Part shown: positions 15,669-22,814 of the stretch, piece by piece
Position numbering within the stretch: position 1 is the first letter of the stretch
How the letters are laid out: every line of letters starts with the position of its first letter
Source of the DNA: Candidatus Stramentimicrobium fermentans
GTDB lineage: Bacteria > Atribacterota > Phoenicimicrobiia > Phoenicimicrobiales > Stramentimicrobiaceae
Direction of reading: 5' to 3'
NCBI GenBank assembly: GCA_012520575.1
Contig: JAAYOB010000034.1
Span: forward strand, 1-25,711
Length of the DNA: 25,711 bases
Notes under the pieces: model-generated
What the model was told of the DNA's origin: nothing
The model's database searches: none
The model's input: only the letters and a program-made list of their open reading frames with translations
Made by a program: the position numbers and the translations under genes

Positions 15669-16871
15669 TCAACTGCGGAATAAAACACTTTCTTTTTGAA
15701 ACATTCCGGCAGCGGCTCTCAAAGCTAAGAAGGCAACCACCATATTGCTTATAACCGTGCCCAGAATGTGTGTTCCATTAACCGTACCCAGCAATAGCTC
15801 CTTAAAGACAAAACTATTGTTTAGAATAGGTACCAGAAATAATGGTTTGGCTAACTCTACACCCTGATTGAGAGAAATCATAGCTAAAAAGATAGCACTC
15901 ATATAAAGGGGGGTAATATAAGTAGAGGCTTCTTTGGTATTACGGGCAAATATACCAATTAAGATGAGCAGAGCACTGGCTAATCCCACCAAAGGTATTA
16001 AAATGAGAAAGAAGAGAAAAAATAAGGAAGGGGAATAATGTACTCCCATCACAGAAACTTCTCCAAAGATATAGGCGGGCAGTAAAAAAGCAATGCTAAG
16101 GCCAATCAGCCCTAAAAACATACTAACGGCCGAGATGGTCATAACCGTAAAATATTTACCGAGCACAATCTCCAGGCGGTTGAGCTGACTGACCAGCAGA
16201 GTCGCCAGGGTACCGCGCTCCTTTTCTCCGGCAGTAATGTCTACCGCGGAATGCATCGCTCCAACAAAGATGAGTATGATTATTAGGTATGGCAAGATTA
16301 ATCCCAGGATAAAACCGGCTTTTTTATCCTCCGGTGCCAGGTCCATACTCTGCTCTTGAAATGGTTTTATAAAATCATGGCCCAGTCCTATCTTTTTTAG
16401 CCTCATTTGGACTATGCCTTTCCGATAGCTTTCTATCAGAGCCAACACTCTTTTTTTCGCTACCAGGGAATGTTGGGCAGTAGAATCGTACTCTATAATG
16501 ATAGACGGAGGGTCTTTTCTATTATCCTCTGAGTAATCTGTCTCTACACTCTCCGGAACCCGAATAATCAGGTGTATATCACCCTCTATCAATTCCTTCA
16601 CCCTATTCTCTTCGGTTGGAACTATATTTATATCTTTATCCTGCTCTAACAGATTTACCAGTTCAGGAGCATTTTCTGCCCCTACAATACTGATTAGCGA
16701 TGATTGGGATTCTGAATTTCTTTCCCCTATTACCGAAAAGTAGCCGATACTCAGGAAAAGGAGAGGATAAAAAATAAGCGGTACCAGTATCGTAGTAATC
16801 ATGGTTCTGCGGTCCCGAATGGCACCCTGCATCTCCTTTAAATATATTAATCGTACATTCTTCCAGTTCAT
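15669..16871 (-). CDS. ABC-2 type permease (NatB-like)
   Basis: A 400-aa membrane subunit. One helix near the N-terminus (about 25-46, MITTILVPLIFYPLLFLSIGYF) precedes a large extracytoplasmic domain (about 47-185). Five or six helices then fill the C-terminal half. The cytoplasmic stretch ITAGEKERGTLATLLVSQLNRLEIVLGK (about 211-238) is the ABC-2 permease signature, most like NatB of the Bacillus Na+ exporter NatAB. Its ATG overlaps the stop of the ATPase gene in ATGA, which means translational coupling. The substrate could be sodium, but related systems export drugs or peptides, so I do not assign it. Confidence 0.9.
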   Translation of the reverse strand: MNWKNVRLIYLKEMQGAIRDRRTMITTILVPLIFYPLLFLSIGYFSVIGERNSESQSSLISIVGAENAPELVNLLEQDKDINIVPTEENRVKELIEGDIHLIIRVPESVETDYSEDNRKDPPSIIIEYDSTAQHSLVAKKRVLALIESYRKGIVQMRLKKIGLGHDFIKPFQEQSMDLAPEDKKAGFILGLILPYLIIILIFVGAMHSAVDITAGEKERGTLATLLVSQLNRLEIVLGKYFTVMTISAVSMFLGLIGLSIAFLLPAYIFGEVSVMGVHYSPSLFFLFFLILIPLVGLASALLILIGIFARNTKEASTYITPLYMSAIFLAMISLNQGVELAKPLFLVPILNNSFVFKELLLGTVNGTHILGTVISNMVVAFLALRAAAGMFQKESVLFRS

Positions 16872-17617
16872 GGACGAACCCCTGTTTCTACCCGTATCAA
16901 TTTAAAAAATATCTCCTCCAGCTCTTTTTCCTGAAACCTTTGCTGCAGCTCCTCTAAGCTGCCCTTGGCCAAAATCTCCCCTTTATGGATAATAGCAATC
17001 CTATCACATAATCTTTCTGCCTCTTGCATCTGATGCGTAGAAAAGATGATGCATTTCCCCCGGTTTTTAAATTCCTTGATATAGTTCAGTACCACCCGAG
17101 CTGTAATGACATCCAGCCCTACGGTAGGTTCATCAAAGATTAAGATAGGCGGGTTATGGATAAGGGCACGGGCGATGGATAATTTCTGCTTCATACCGGT
17201 AGAGAGTTTATCTACTCTGACCTCCTGAAAACTTTTCATATCCAAAATCTCAAATATTTCATCCATCCTCATTCTTATCTCCTCATCGGGAAGATTGTTT
17301 ATTCTGCCGAAGAAGAGTATGGTTTCTTTTGGCGTAAAACGGTCGTAGAGTCCGGTTTCCCCGGAGAGAAAACCGATACTCGCTCTCACCTGATGGGCTT
17401 CCTTTATCACATCATAACCATTGACCGACACCTCTCCTACAGTGGGCTTCAGCATAGTGGCTAAAATACGCAGGGTAGTAGTCTTGCCGGCACCGTTAGG
17501 TCCTAACAAGCCGAATATTTCACCTTTCCGACAATGCAGATTGATGCCGTTGACCGCCTTAACCTCGCCTCTCTTTTTGTCAAAAAAAATCTTTTTTAAA
17601 TTATTAACTTCAATCAA
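16868..17617 (-). CDS. ABC transporter ATP-binding protein (NatA-like)
   Basis: A 249-aa ATPase with Walker A GPNGAGKT (39-46), Q-loop region GFLSGETGLYD, signature LSTGMKQ (138-144), Walker B ILIFDE (158-163), D-loop and H195 in STHQM. The C-terminal extension is short. The sequence resembles NatA and CcmA-type exporter ATPases. Start: TTG at 17617, 8 bases after AAAGG; a nearby ATG is out of frame and stops at once. It forms one exporter with the overlapping permease gene. A gap of 114 bases containing a small hairpin separates it from the adenosine-specific kinase gene upstream. Confidence 0.93.
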   Translation of the reverse strand: MIEVNNLKKIFFDKKRGEVKAVNGINLHCRKGEIFGLLGPNGAGKTTTLRILATMLKPTVGEVSVNGYDVIKEAHQVRASIGFLSGETGLYDRFTPKETILFFGRINNLPDEEIRMRMDEIFEILDMKSFQEVRVDKLSTGMKQKLSIARALIHNPPILIFDEPTVGLDVITARVVLNYIKEFKNRGKCIIFSTHQMQEAERLCDRIAIIHKGEILAKGSLEELQQRFQEKELEEIFFKLIRVETGVRP

Positions 17618-17636
17618 TACATTGCCTTTCTAACAA

Positions 17637-17658
17637 TTAAGGGAAATGCTCCCCTTAA
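17637..17658 (-). terminator. Weak hairpin after the adenosine-specific kinase gene
   Basis: TTAAGGG and CCCTTAA pair across an 8-base loop, about 75 bases past the kinase stop. Only TTGTT follows on the minus strand, so it may attenuate rather than stop transcription into the NatA-like gene. Confidence 0.35.
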
Positions 17659-17731
17659 TAATATCTGAGATGCAAACTCCTATGTTGATATAAGAGAAAA
17701 AATTATAGACTTGAACAGGATAGTAATCCTG

Positions 17732-18214
17732 CTACAGTTTATAATTTATGGTTCTTAAAAAATTTTTTCTTACTTTAATGTCTTCCTCTTTTTCTACTCC
17801 CTTTGGCGCAAATCCGTCAATGACTCCCAATATACCGCGTCCCTGTTCCGTTTCCGCTACTATCACCTCTACCGGGTTGGCAGTTGCGCAGAAGATTCGG
17901 CATACTTCAGCGCATTGCTTCACAGCGTTTAAGACATTGATAGGAAAGGCATTTTCCATAATAATAAGGAAGGCATGGCCTGCTCCTATCTCTCTGATAT
18001 TAGAAATTGCTATATTCTTTAATTTTTCATCATTACCTTCCGCTCTGATGAGACAGGGACCGGAGGCTTCGTTGAAAGCCAATCCGAATTTAACCCCCGG
18101 CACTGAAGAGACCATAATTTCATAAAGATCTTCGGCTGTTTTAATAAAATGAGATTGTCCGAGAATAATATTTACTTCCTCCGGGTAATCTAACTTAATT
18201 GTTTTTAACTCCAT
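17732..18214 (-). CDS. Adenosine-specific kinase family protein (PF04008)
   Basis: A 160-aa protein matching the adenosine-specific kinase family along its whole length. Family blocks are GQSHFIKTAEDLYE, PGVKFGLAFNEASGPCLIR-x-x-GND, IGAGHAFLI, FPINVLNAVKQ, IFCATANPVEVIVAET-x-x-GRGILGVIDG and the C-terminal RKNFLRTINYK. An archaeal member was reported to bind adenosine-type ligands; the physiological reaction is not well established. The ATG at 18214 lies 7 bases after AAGGAG. It is transcribed away from the deacetylase gene, from a shared 330-base region. No nucleoside-salvage gene is adjacent. Confidence 0.93.
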   Translation of the reverse strand: MELKTIKLDYPEEVNIILGQSHFIKTAEDLYEIMVSSVPGVKFGLAFNEASGPCLIRAEGNDEKLKNIAISNIREIGAGHAFLIIMENAFPINVLNAVKQCAEVCRIFCATANPVEVIVAETEQGRGILGVIDGFAPKGVEKEEDIKVRKNFLRTINYKL

Positions 18215-18543
18215 CTTTATTCTCCTTTTTCCAATTTTGTTATTTTGCGTTTTATCTCTATTCTACACAGAAATAAAACCAAGTTCTACTCTTATTTAAT
18301 AATTACTGACGGCTTTCGCCTACTATATATAGATGAAACCTTTTAAAATAGGATAGGAAACAGATTTAAGAAATATATTTAAGTTATTTTCCATAGTTAT
18401 TTTAAAACAGGGTTATCAATTCAGAAGATATCTGCTATAATTTTTATAGAGAGCTATTAGCATTTCCTTCATTAAGAAATTACCACCTTTCTTAAGCTAT
18501 GTATAACTTATAGTATTCTTCCAAAAAAGATAAAAAGGAAAAA
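18215..18543. other. Divergent intergenic region (adenosine kinase / deacetylase)
   Basis: About 330 bases with no gene. The plus-strand promoter of the deacetylase is at 18413-18441. Near 18310-18322 a small GGC-GAAA-GCC hairpin is followed by the palindrome CTATATATAG. No clear promoter was found for the minus-strand kinase gene. Confidence 0.5.
18413..18441 (+). promoter_or_regulatory. Extended -10 promoter of the deacetylase gene
   Basis: TTATCA (18413-18418), a 17-base spacer and TATAAT (18436-18441) preceded by TGC, making an extended -10. The start would be near 18448, about 95 bases before the ATG. Confidence 0.65.
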
Positions 18544-19668
18544 ATGAAAGATAAGAAAAAGAGCTGTTTGCAAAGATTAATGATTGGTAATAAAAATACG
18601 AGATTGGCATTTATCTCCCTTACTTTGATAGTATTATTCATAACCGTCTCTCTGGCTGCTGAAAGCCCTGACGTCTCAGAATACAGGTATCATGAGCTTA
18701 CTATCCCCATTCTGACCTATCATAAATTCTGTAGCGGTGAAAGTCCCGATGAATACACCATTAATATTGCTCAATTTCGGGAGCATTTGGATTATCTGAA
18801 AAATAATGATTACCGGGTGATTTCCCTCACCCGGCTTTTAGAGTGTATTGAAAATAACTTTTTTCCGGAGAAGCCGGTGGTTATTACCATTGATGACGGC
18901 TTCAAGTCGGTATATTCCCTGGCTTTCCCTATCTTAAAAGAATATAACTATCCTGCTACTCTATACCTCTACACTGACTTTGTAGGAAATAATTCCAATC
19001 AGTTAACCTGGTCGGAAATAAAAGAAATGATTGCAGAAGGGATAGAGATTGGCTCGCATAGTCTCAGCCATACTAATCTATTAAATATGAAAAAGGGCGA
19101 ATCCCGCTCCGATTATTTAAACAGAATAAATAAAGAAATTTCTCTCTCTAAGACAATTCTGGAAAGAAATACTGCCAGTCAGGTACTCTCGTTTGCCTAC
19201 CCTTATGGAGTATACAGTGAAGACATTAAAGTACTGGCAAAAGAAGCAGGGTATAAAGCTCTGCTCAATGTCAATAGTATGAACAATTCTATTCCCATTA
19301 ACGCTTATGCCTTAAATCGGCAAATTATAGGAAGCGATTGTTCGGTGGCACAATTTCAGGCGATTTTACGGGAAAAGACTTTAGCAGTTAATGATATCTT
19401 TCCTCCCGATGGCATTATTATCGATAATCAAAGTTCGACCGTTGGAGCCGTTTTAAATAACCCCGCCAACATTGAACTAAACTCTTTATATATGAGATTA
19501 GGCGGCGCCGGTTTGCACTGCACTTATCAACCGGAGCAGAATAAGGTCTCCTTTACCCCTGTCGCTCCAAAACTATTACAGAAACGCACCTGGATTGCCC
19601 AGATTACTGCCCGGGACAGCGAGACCGGGCAGCGGCGCAAAGTGGCTTGGCTCTTTACAGTCAGGTAA
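18544..19668 (+). CDS. Membrane-anchored polysaccharide deacetylase (CE4) with C-terminal Ig-like domain
   Basis: A 374-aa exported carbohydrate esterase. A basic N-terminus and one hydrophobic segment (about 20-38, ending VSLAAES) act as signal or anchor. The NodB domain (about 50-265) holds the motifs VVITIDDGF (catalytic Asp117, metal ligand Asp118), GSHSLSH (metal ligands His172 and His176) and FAYPYGVYS. CE4 enzymes remove N-acetyl groups from chitin-like glycans, peptidoglycan or biofilm poly-GlcNAc. Residues about 285-374 look like a bacterial Ig-like module: PPDGIIIDN at the start, beta-type alternation, and a WIAQITARDSETG...VAWLFTV ending typical of that fold. The module may position the enzyme on the wall or a glycan. 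It is the lone plus-strand gene in its neighbourhood. Confidence 0.92.
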   Translation: MKDKKKSCLQRLMIGNKNTRLAFISLTLIVLFITVSLAAESPDVSEYRYHELTIPILTYHKFCSGESPDEYTINIAQFREHLDYLKNNDYRVISLTRLLECIENNFFPEKPVVITIDDGFKSVYSLAFPILKEYNYPATLYLYTDFVGNNSNQLTWSEIKEMIAEGIEIGSHSLSHTNLLNMKKGESRSDYLNRINKEISLSKTILERNTASQVLSFAYPYGVYSEDIKVLAKEAGYKALLNVNSMNNSIPINAYALNRQIIGSDCSVAQFQAILREKTLAVNDIFPPDGIIIDNQSSTVGAVLNNPANIELNSLYMRLGGAGLHCTYQPEQNKVSFTPVAPKLLQKRTWIAQITARDSETGQRRKVAWLFTVR

Positions 19669-19693
19669 ATTGGAATTGACCTTCCCTGCTTAA

Positions 19694-19912
19694 CTATTTA
19701 AACTCGGCATCATCTAATTTTTTTACCATCTCTATAAAACTATCTATCCAATCAGCGGAAAAGTTTATTCCTTTTTTAGTAGGAACATACTCATCTTTAT
19801 CCTTCAGCTTTATATAGGTCCTTATATCTACCCTGGGTTTCCCTCTAAATTCCCCCACGGATAGAACCAGCCGTGAGTTATCTGTAATATCTACCGTTCC
19901 GATTTCTTTCAT
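19694..19912 (-). CDS. PC4/YdbC-like ssDNA-binding protein
   Basis: A 72-aa protein that reads as a single PC4 (transcriptional coactivator p15) domain: TVDITDNSRLVLSVGEFRGKPRVDIRTYIK forms curved beta strands, then GINFSADWIDSFIEMVKKLDDA forms the helix that dimerises. Bacterial members such as Lactococcus YdbC bind single-stranded nucleic acid and are thought to act in transcription or replication. The ATG has AAGGAAG 6 bases upstream. The gene follows an unrecognised small gene by 47 bases on the same strand, so they probably share an mRNA. It converges with the deacetylase gene, 25 bases apart, with no clear terminator between. Confidence 0.9.
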   Translation of the reverse strand: MKEIGTVDITDNSRLVLSVGEFRGKPRVDIRTYIKLKDKDEYVPTKKGINFSADWIDSFIEMVKKLDDAEFK

Positions 19913-19959
19913 ATACTGCTTCCTTTTCCTTTCTCTGTTTGTAGTCCATTTTTTCCCGA

Positions 19960-20268
19960 CTATGCATCCAGCATACTGTCCCGTTCCGCAAGATGGTAGG
20001 GATCAATAAATAATATTTTTTTGTCGGGATTTTCCCCTTCAATCCTCTTCCTCTCTTCTCTAAAGTCGGAAGAAATGATAATATCCAAGGGTTCGATTTT
20101 TTGAGCATAATTCAAAACATTCTCATGAGGGACCTCGGGAGTAATAAGAAAACATTTTCCGATATTACCTCGCCTTAAATGCTTTTCTACGCCATGAAGA
20201 TGCACCATCCCCACCTTGGGCAGATGGGAAAGAAGAATATGCTGACCTGCACTCCGGTTGGCAGCCAT
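19960..20268 (-). CDS. Hypothetical protein, 102 aa, next to the PC4-like gene
   Basis: I do not recognise this protein. Seen from ATG 20268 it starts MAANRSAGQHILLSH and contains the histidine-rich VGMVHLHGVEKHLRRG, then a beta/alpha-looking stretch (GKCFLITPEVPHENVLNYAQ, LDIIISSDFREE, KKILFIDPYHLAE). It has no signal peptide or membrane segment. Start choice: GAGGTG lies 10 bases before ATG 20268, while the upstream ATG at 20307 has no ribosome site and would add only a run of Lys/Arg. Its position, 47 bases ahead of a PC4-like gene, suggests a shared transcript and perhaps a nucleic-acid role. A 76-aa frame overlaps its end (19878-20108) but lacks a ribosome site. Confidence 0.6.
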   Translation of the reverse strand: MAANRSAGQHILLSHLPKVGMVHLHGVEKHLRRGNIGKCFLITPEVPHENVLNYAQKIEPLDIIISSDFREERKRIEGENPDKKILFIDPYHLAERDSMLDA

Positions 20269-20324
20269 ATCGAATCGACACCTCTTCTTTTTTTTCTTAC
20301 TTCTCATACTGGAATTTTATTCTA

Positions 20325-20352
20325 AATACTTTGTTTTTTAAAACAAAGTATT
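20325..20352. repeat. Near-perfect palindrome at the end of the DUF6391-like gene
   Basis: AATACTTTGTTTT (325-337 within 20 kb) is followed by two bases and its exact complement, AAAACAAAGTATT. The right end overlaps the stop codon of the DUF6391-like gene. As RNA it gives a 12-bp AT-rich hairpin with a 4-base loop. There is no clear U-run after it, so it could be a weak terminator, an RNA-stability element or a protein site. Confidence 0.6.
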
Positions 20353-21001
20353 AATTATCATAGTGTACCGTCTTAATGAAAAAACCTCTGGGGAAATGCC
20401 GCAGCAACAGACCCTCATCCGGCTGCCCTATTTCATATTGTAAACCCACAATATCGGTATTTTCTACGTCACAGGAGGTAGTAAAGTGCCTCTGTATAAA
20501 CTGCCCCAGATAGGGACTGGTAAAATTGGAAACCAACAGAGCGATGATAATATTTAAAATACTTACCATACCGGTAGAGAAGAGCAGCACCATGAAAATC
20601 AAGGCGGCAGTCAAATTGGCAATGGCTATATCCGTTCCGCAACGTCTGTGAATGGCTAAGTCACAATGGCCCTGCTTTAGCAGATTTAAGCCGCGGGTGG
20701 CCGCCTCCTCCACCACTCCGGGATCCTGAATACCGGAAATATAGAAACCATTCTCCTGAGATAAGCCGGAGATGTTTAAGGGACGTCCTACCGATTGCTC
20801 TATTATATTTATAGTAGCATGTTCAATGGCATGATTCCTTCTGATGTTTTTACTGCGGGCAATTTTCCAGATCTGACCGGGGACGGTAATTAAGGTTATC
20901 AATGAATATGCCGTAAATCTATAAGGCAAAAATATTAAAGCTGCAATAAAAAAGAAGAAAACAGGCATTAGGAAAAAATATAGTAATGGTAATAGGAACA
21001 T
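20351..21001 (-). CDS. DUF6391-like membrane protein
   Basis: A 216-aa protein resembling the uncharacterised DUF6391 family. Two hydrophobic segments open the protein (about 1-25 and 30-43) and another spans about 128-158. Between them lies the conserved soluble core: RRNHAIEHATINIIEQ (54-69), LSQENGFYISG, then GHCDLAIHRRCGTDIA (111-126). The His/Glu/Cys residues (H57, E60, H61, H112, H118, C121) could form a metal site. H57-x-x-E60-H61 has the same spacing as the inverted zinc motif HxxEH, but that is only inference. Function is unknown. A near-consensus promoter lies 107-135 bases upstream, so it is independent of the Ldh gene. Confidence 0.75.
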   Translation of the reverse strand: MFLLPLLYFFLMPVFFFFIAALIFLPYRFTAYSLITLITVPGQIWKIARSKNIRRNHAIEHATINIIEQSVGRPLNISGLSQENGFYISGIQDPGVVEEAATRGLNLLKQGHCDLAIHRRCGTDIAIANLTAALIFMVLLFSTGMVSILNIIIALLVSNFTSPYLGQFIQRHFTTSCDVENTDIVGLQYEIGQPDEGLLLRHFPRGFFIKTVHYDN

Positions 21002-21107
21002 ATTTATCGACTTCTTTCTTCTTGTCTTTTCTGTTACTAATTATTCTTAATCTTACTTACTCATTATAGATTACGGCTCTTCATAAACCGGCCCAAAATC
21101 ATTAACC

Positions 21108-21136
21108 ATATTAAGGGCAAAATAAAAAACTGTCAA
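21108..21136 (-). promoter_or_regulatory. Strong promoter of the DUF6391-like gene
   Basis: On the minus strand, perfect TTGACA (21131-21136), a 17-base spacer and TAATAT (21108-21113). The start would be near 21101, giving a leader of about 100 nt before the ATG at 21001. Confidence 0.75.
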
Positions 21137-21157
21137 GCATCCTATCTTATTAGCTTA

Positions 21158-22264
21158 TTAAAAAGGAAACCGATATTGGGTAAGGCCTAAATCTCTCTGA
21201 ACAGATAAAATTTCTTTTTGCAAACTCTTATTGAGCGGTACCCCTTTATCCTTTCTTTCCAGCCAGAACAGATATTCTTTCTCACCGGCAGTGTAAATTC
21301 TATCCGCCCCCGGTGCTTTTTTAGAGGCACGTAACATTCTCAGAATATCACCGGCCGTCTTCTGAAATGATTCCAACTCAATAAAAGAAGAGATATTGAT
21401 AGCTATAAAGAAATGACCCAGATTGATAGGAACCTGTTTACCGTCTTCTATACCGGAAAGCATCTTCAAAAATTTGCTTGCTGTAAAAGCGGCTGACAGT
21501 ATTTCTACCACTGTGGCATACCCATATCCTTTATAACCGGCTGTCTCTACTCCTATTCCTCCCAGAGGGGTTAACGCCGCCTCCCCCTTCACTAAATCTT
21601 CCAATATTTCCTGAGGATTTGTTTTGGCTTTACCGTCACTTCCGATAACCCAGCCCTCAGGAATTTCTTTTCCCTCTCTGGCATATAACTCAATTCTGCC
21701 CCTTTGAACCATGGAAGTAGAAAAATCCAAATAGAATGGAAACTCTTCATCGGTCGGTAGGGCAAAGGTCAGGGCATTGGTGCCCAGCATACCTTCCACT
21801 CCGAAAGTAGGAGCCACCGAGGGTCTGGCATTAGAACCATTGATGCCCACCATCCCCTTTTCAGCCGCCATCAGGGCATAATAGCCAGCAATACCGTAAT
21901 GGGTAGAATTTTTCACTGCCACCATACCCATGCCCAATTGAGACGCCTTATTTATTGCTATTTCCATTGATTTATGAGCGATAACCTGTCCCATGCCGTT
22001 ATGCCCATCGACCACTGCCGTAGTGGGACCTTCTTTTACTACTTCAAAATTAGTAACCGGGGATTGTATTCCGGCTTTTATCCTATCATAATAAATCGGC
22101 TTAAAACGGCTGATTCCATGAGAATCAATGCCTCGCTTATCGGCGGTAATGAGAACATTGGCACATATTCGGGCATCTTCTTCAGGAACCCCGATGCCCA
22201 TAAAACTATCCATCATAAAATTTTCTAAGGTATCAAAACTTACCCATACCACATCTTCCTTCAT
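21158..22264 (-). CDS. Ldh/MDH2-family NAD(P)-dependent oxidoreductase
   Basis: A 368-aa member of the malate/L-lactate/ureidoglycolate dehydrogenase family (PF02615), a fold unrelated to classical MDH. Markers are the N-terminal TADKRGIDSHGISR (catalytic His), VDGHNGMGQVIAHKSME, VKNSTHYGIAGYYALMA, GSNARPSVAPTFGVEGMLGTNALTFALPT and the C-terminal GYKGYGYATVVEILSAA. Length and order are normal. Substrates in the family include malate, sulfolactate, 2-oxo acids and ureidoglycolate; the sequence does not say which. The start is ATG 22264, 8 bases after AAGGGG; an in-frame codon at 22330 would add 22 residues unlike the family. It has no metabolic partner gene nearby. Confidence 0.92.
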   Translation of the reverse strand: MKEDVVWVSFDTLENFMMDSFMGIGVPEEDARICANVLITADKRGIDSHGISRFKPIYYDRIKAGIQSPVTNFEVVKEGPTTAVVDGHNGMGQVIAHKSMEIAINKASQLGMGMVAVKNSTHYGIAGYYALMAAEKGMVGINGSNARPSVAPTFGVEGMLGTNALTFALPTDEEFPFYLDFSTSMVQRGRIELYAREGKEIPEGWVIGSDGKAKTNPQEILEDLVKGEAALTPLGGIGVETAGYKGYGYATVVEILSAAFTASKFLKMLSGIEDGKQVPINLGHFFIAINISSFIELESFQKTAGDILRMLRASKKAPGADRIYTAGEKEYLFWLERKDKGVPLNKSLQKEILSVQRDLGLTQYRFPF

Positions 22265-22417
22265 CGAGCATCCCCTTCTCTTTATTTTTTGATTATAAAT
22301 AACTATAACAAAAGCCGGATGAGGTTGCAAAAAAGTTTCGCTGTTTCTGGTTCTCAGTTTATAGTTTTCGATTGCAGAAATACCGGTTACTAATCATCAT
22401 CTATCGGTTTTCAATAA

Positions 22418-22546
22418 TTAAAGATGTGGAAAAATGAGCTGTAAGAGCCAAAAGTTTTCAACTGTCAGTCTTCCATAAAAGATAAAGGCAGTCATGCATT
22501 GTACAAGAAATATAAAAATTTTACAGAACTTTCTTCCTCCAGTCAT
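22418..22546 (-). CDS. Possible 42-aa small hydrophobic protein
   Basis: A short open frame with ATG at 22546, preceded by GGAG with an 8-base spacer. It starts MTGGRKFCKIFIFLVQ, giving a basic head, then a hydrophobic stretch, and ends LLQLIFPHL. It could be a small membrane protein or chance coding in an AT-rich gap. The only support is the ribosome site and the plausible membrane-like composition. Confidence 0.22.
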   Translation of the reverse strand: MTGGRKFCKIFIFLVQCMTAFIFYGRLTVENFWLLQLIFPHL

Positions 22547-22709
22547 TATAAACACTCCATTTAATTAATATTTTTAAAGGAAAGTGTTTATTGGAAAAAT
22601 TATATTTTCTGTTTAGTATTATGTTTTTTATTATTTTGAGATTTGGATAGCAAGGATTGTCTGAAAGTTTTCAAATATTTTACTAATTCCTAGAAAATAA
22701 ACATAAATA

Positions 22710-22748
22710 AAGATACCCCATCGGTTTTTTATTCCAATGGGGTATCTT
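22710..22748 (-). terminator. Terminator of the surface lipoprotein gene
   Basis: AAGATACCCCAT (22710-22721) pairs perfectly with ATGGGGTATCTT (22737-22748), and the stem extends by GG/CC across one mismatch. It is 67 bases past the lipoprotein stop. The trailing U-run on the minus strand is modest (TTTATTT); on the plus strand it is TTCTTTAATTT. Confidence 0.75.
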
Positions 22749-22814
22749 CTTTAATTTAGTTAAGAAACGTCTGTTATGCTCAACATTCAAAAGTGTTTTT
22801 CTAACGCTCCTAGT

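Larger units (their letters stand above)
22265..22814. other. Intergenic region between the surface lipoprotein and the Ldh gene
   Basis: About 550 AT-rich bases. It holds the terminator of the lipoprotein gene at 22710-22748 and one possible tiny gene (22418-22546). Otherwise I see no RNA gene or repeat. Confidence 0.5.

Noticed and set aside
19878-20108. 76-aa minus-strand frame overlapping both the PC4-like gene and its partner
   Set aside because: No ribosome site, Lys/Arg-rich out-of-frame composition, and it overlaps two better supported genes.
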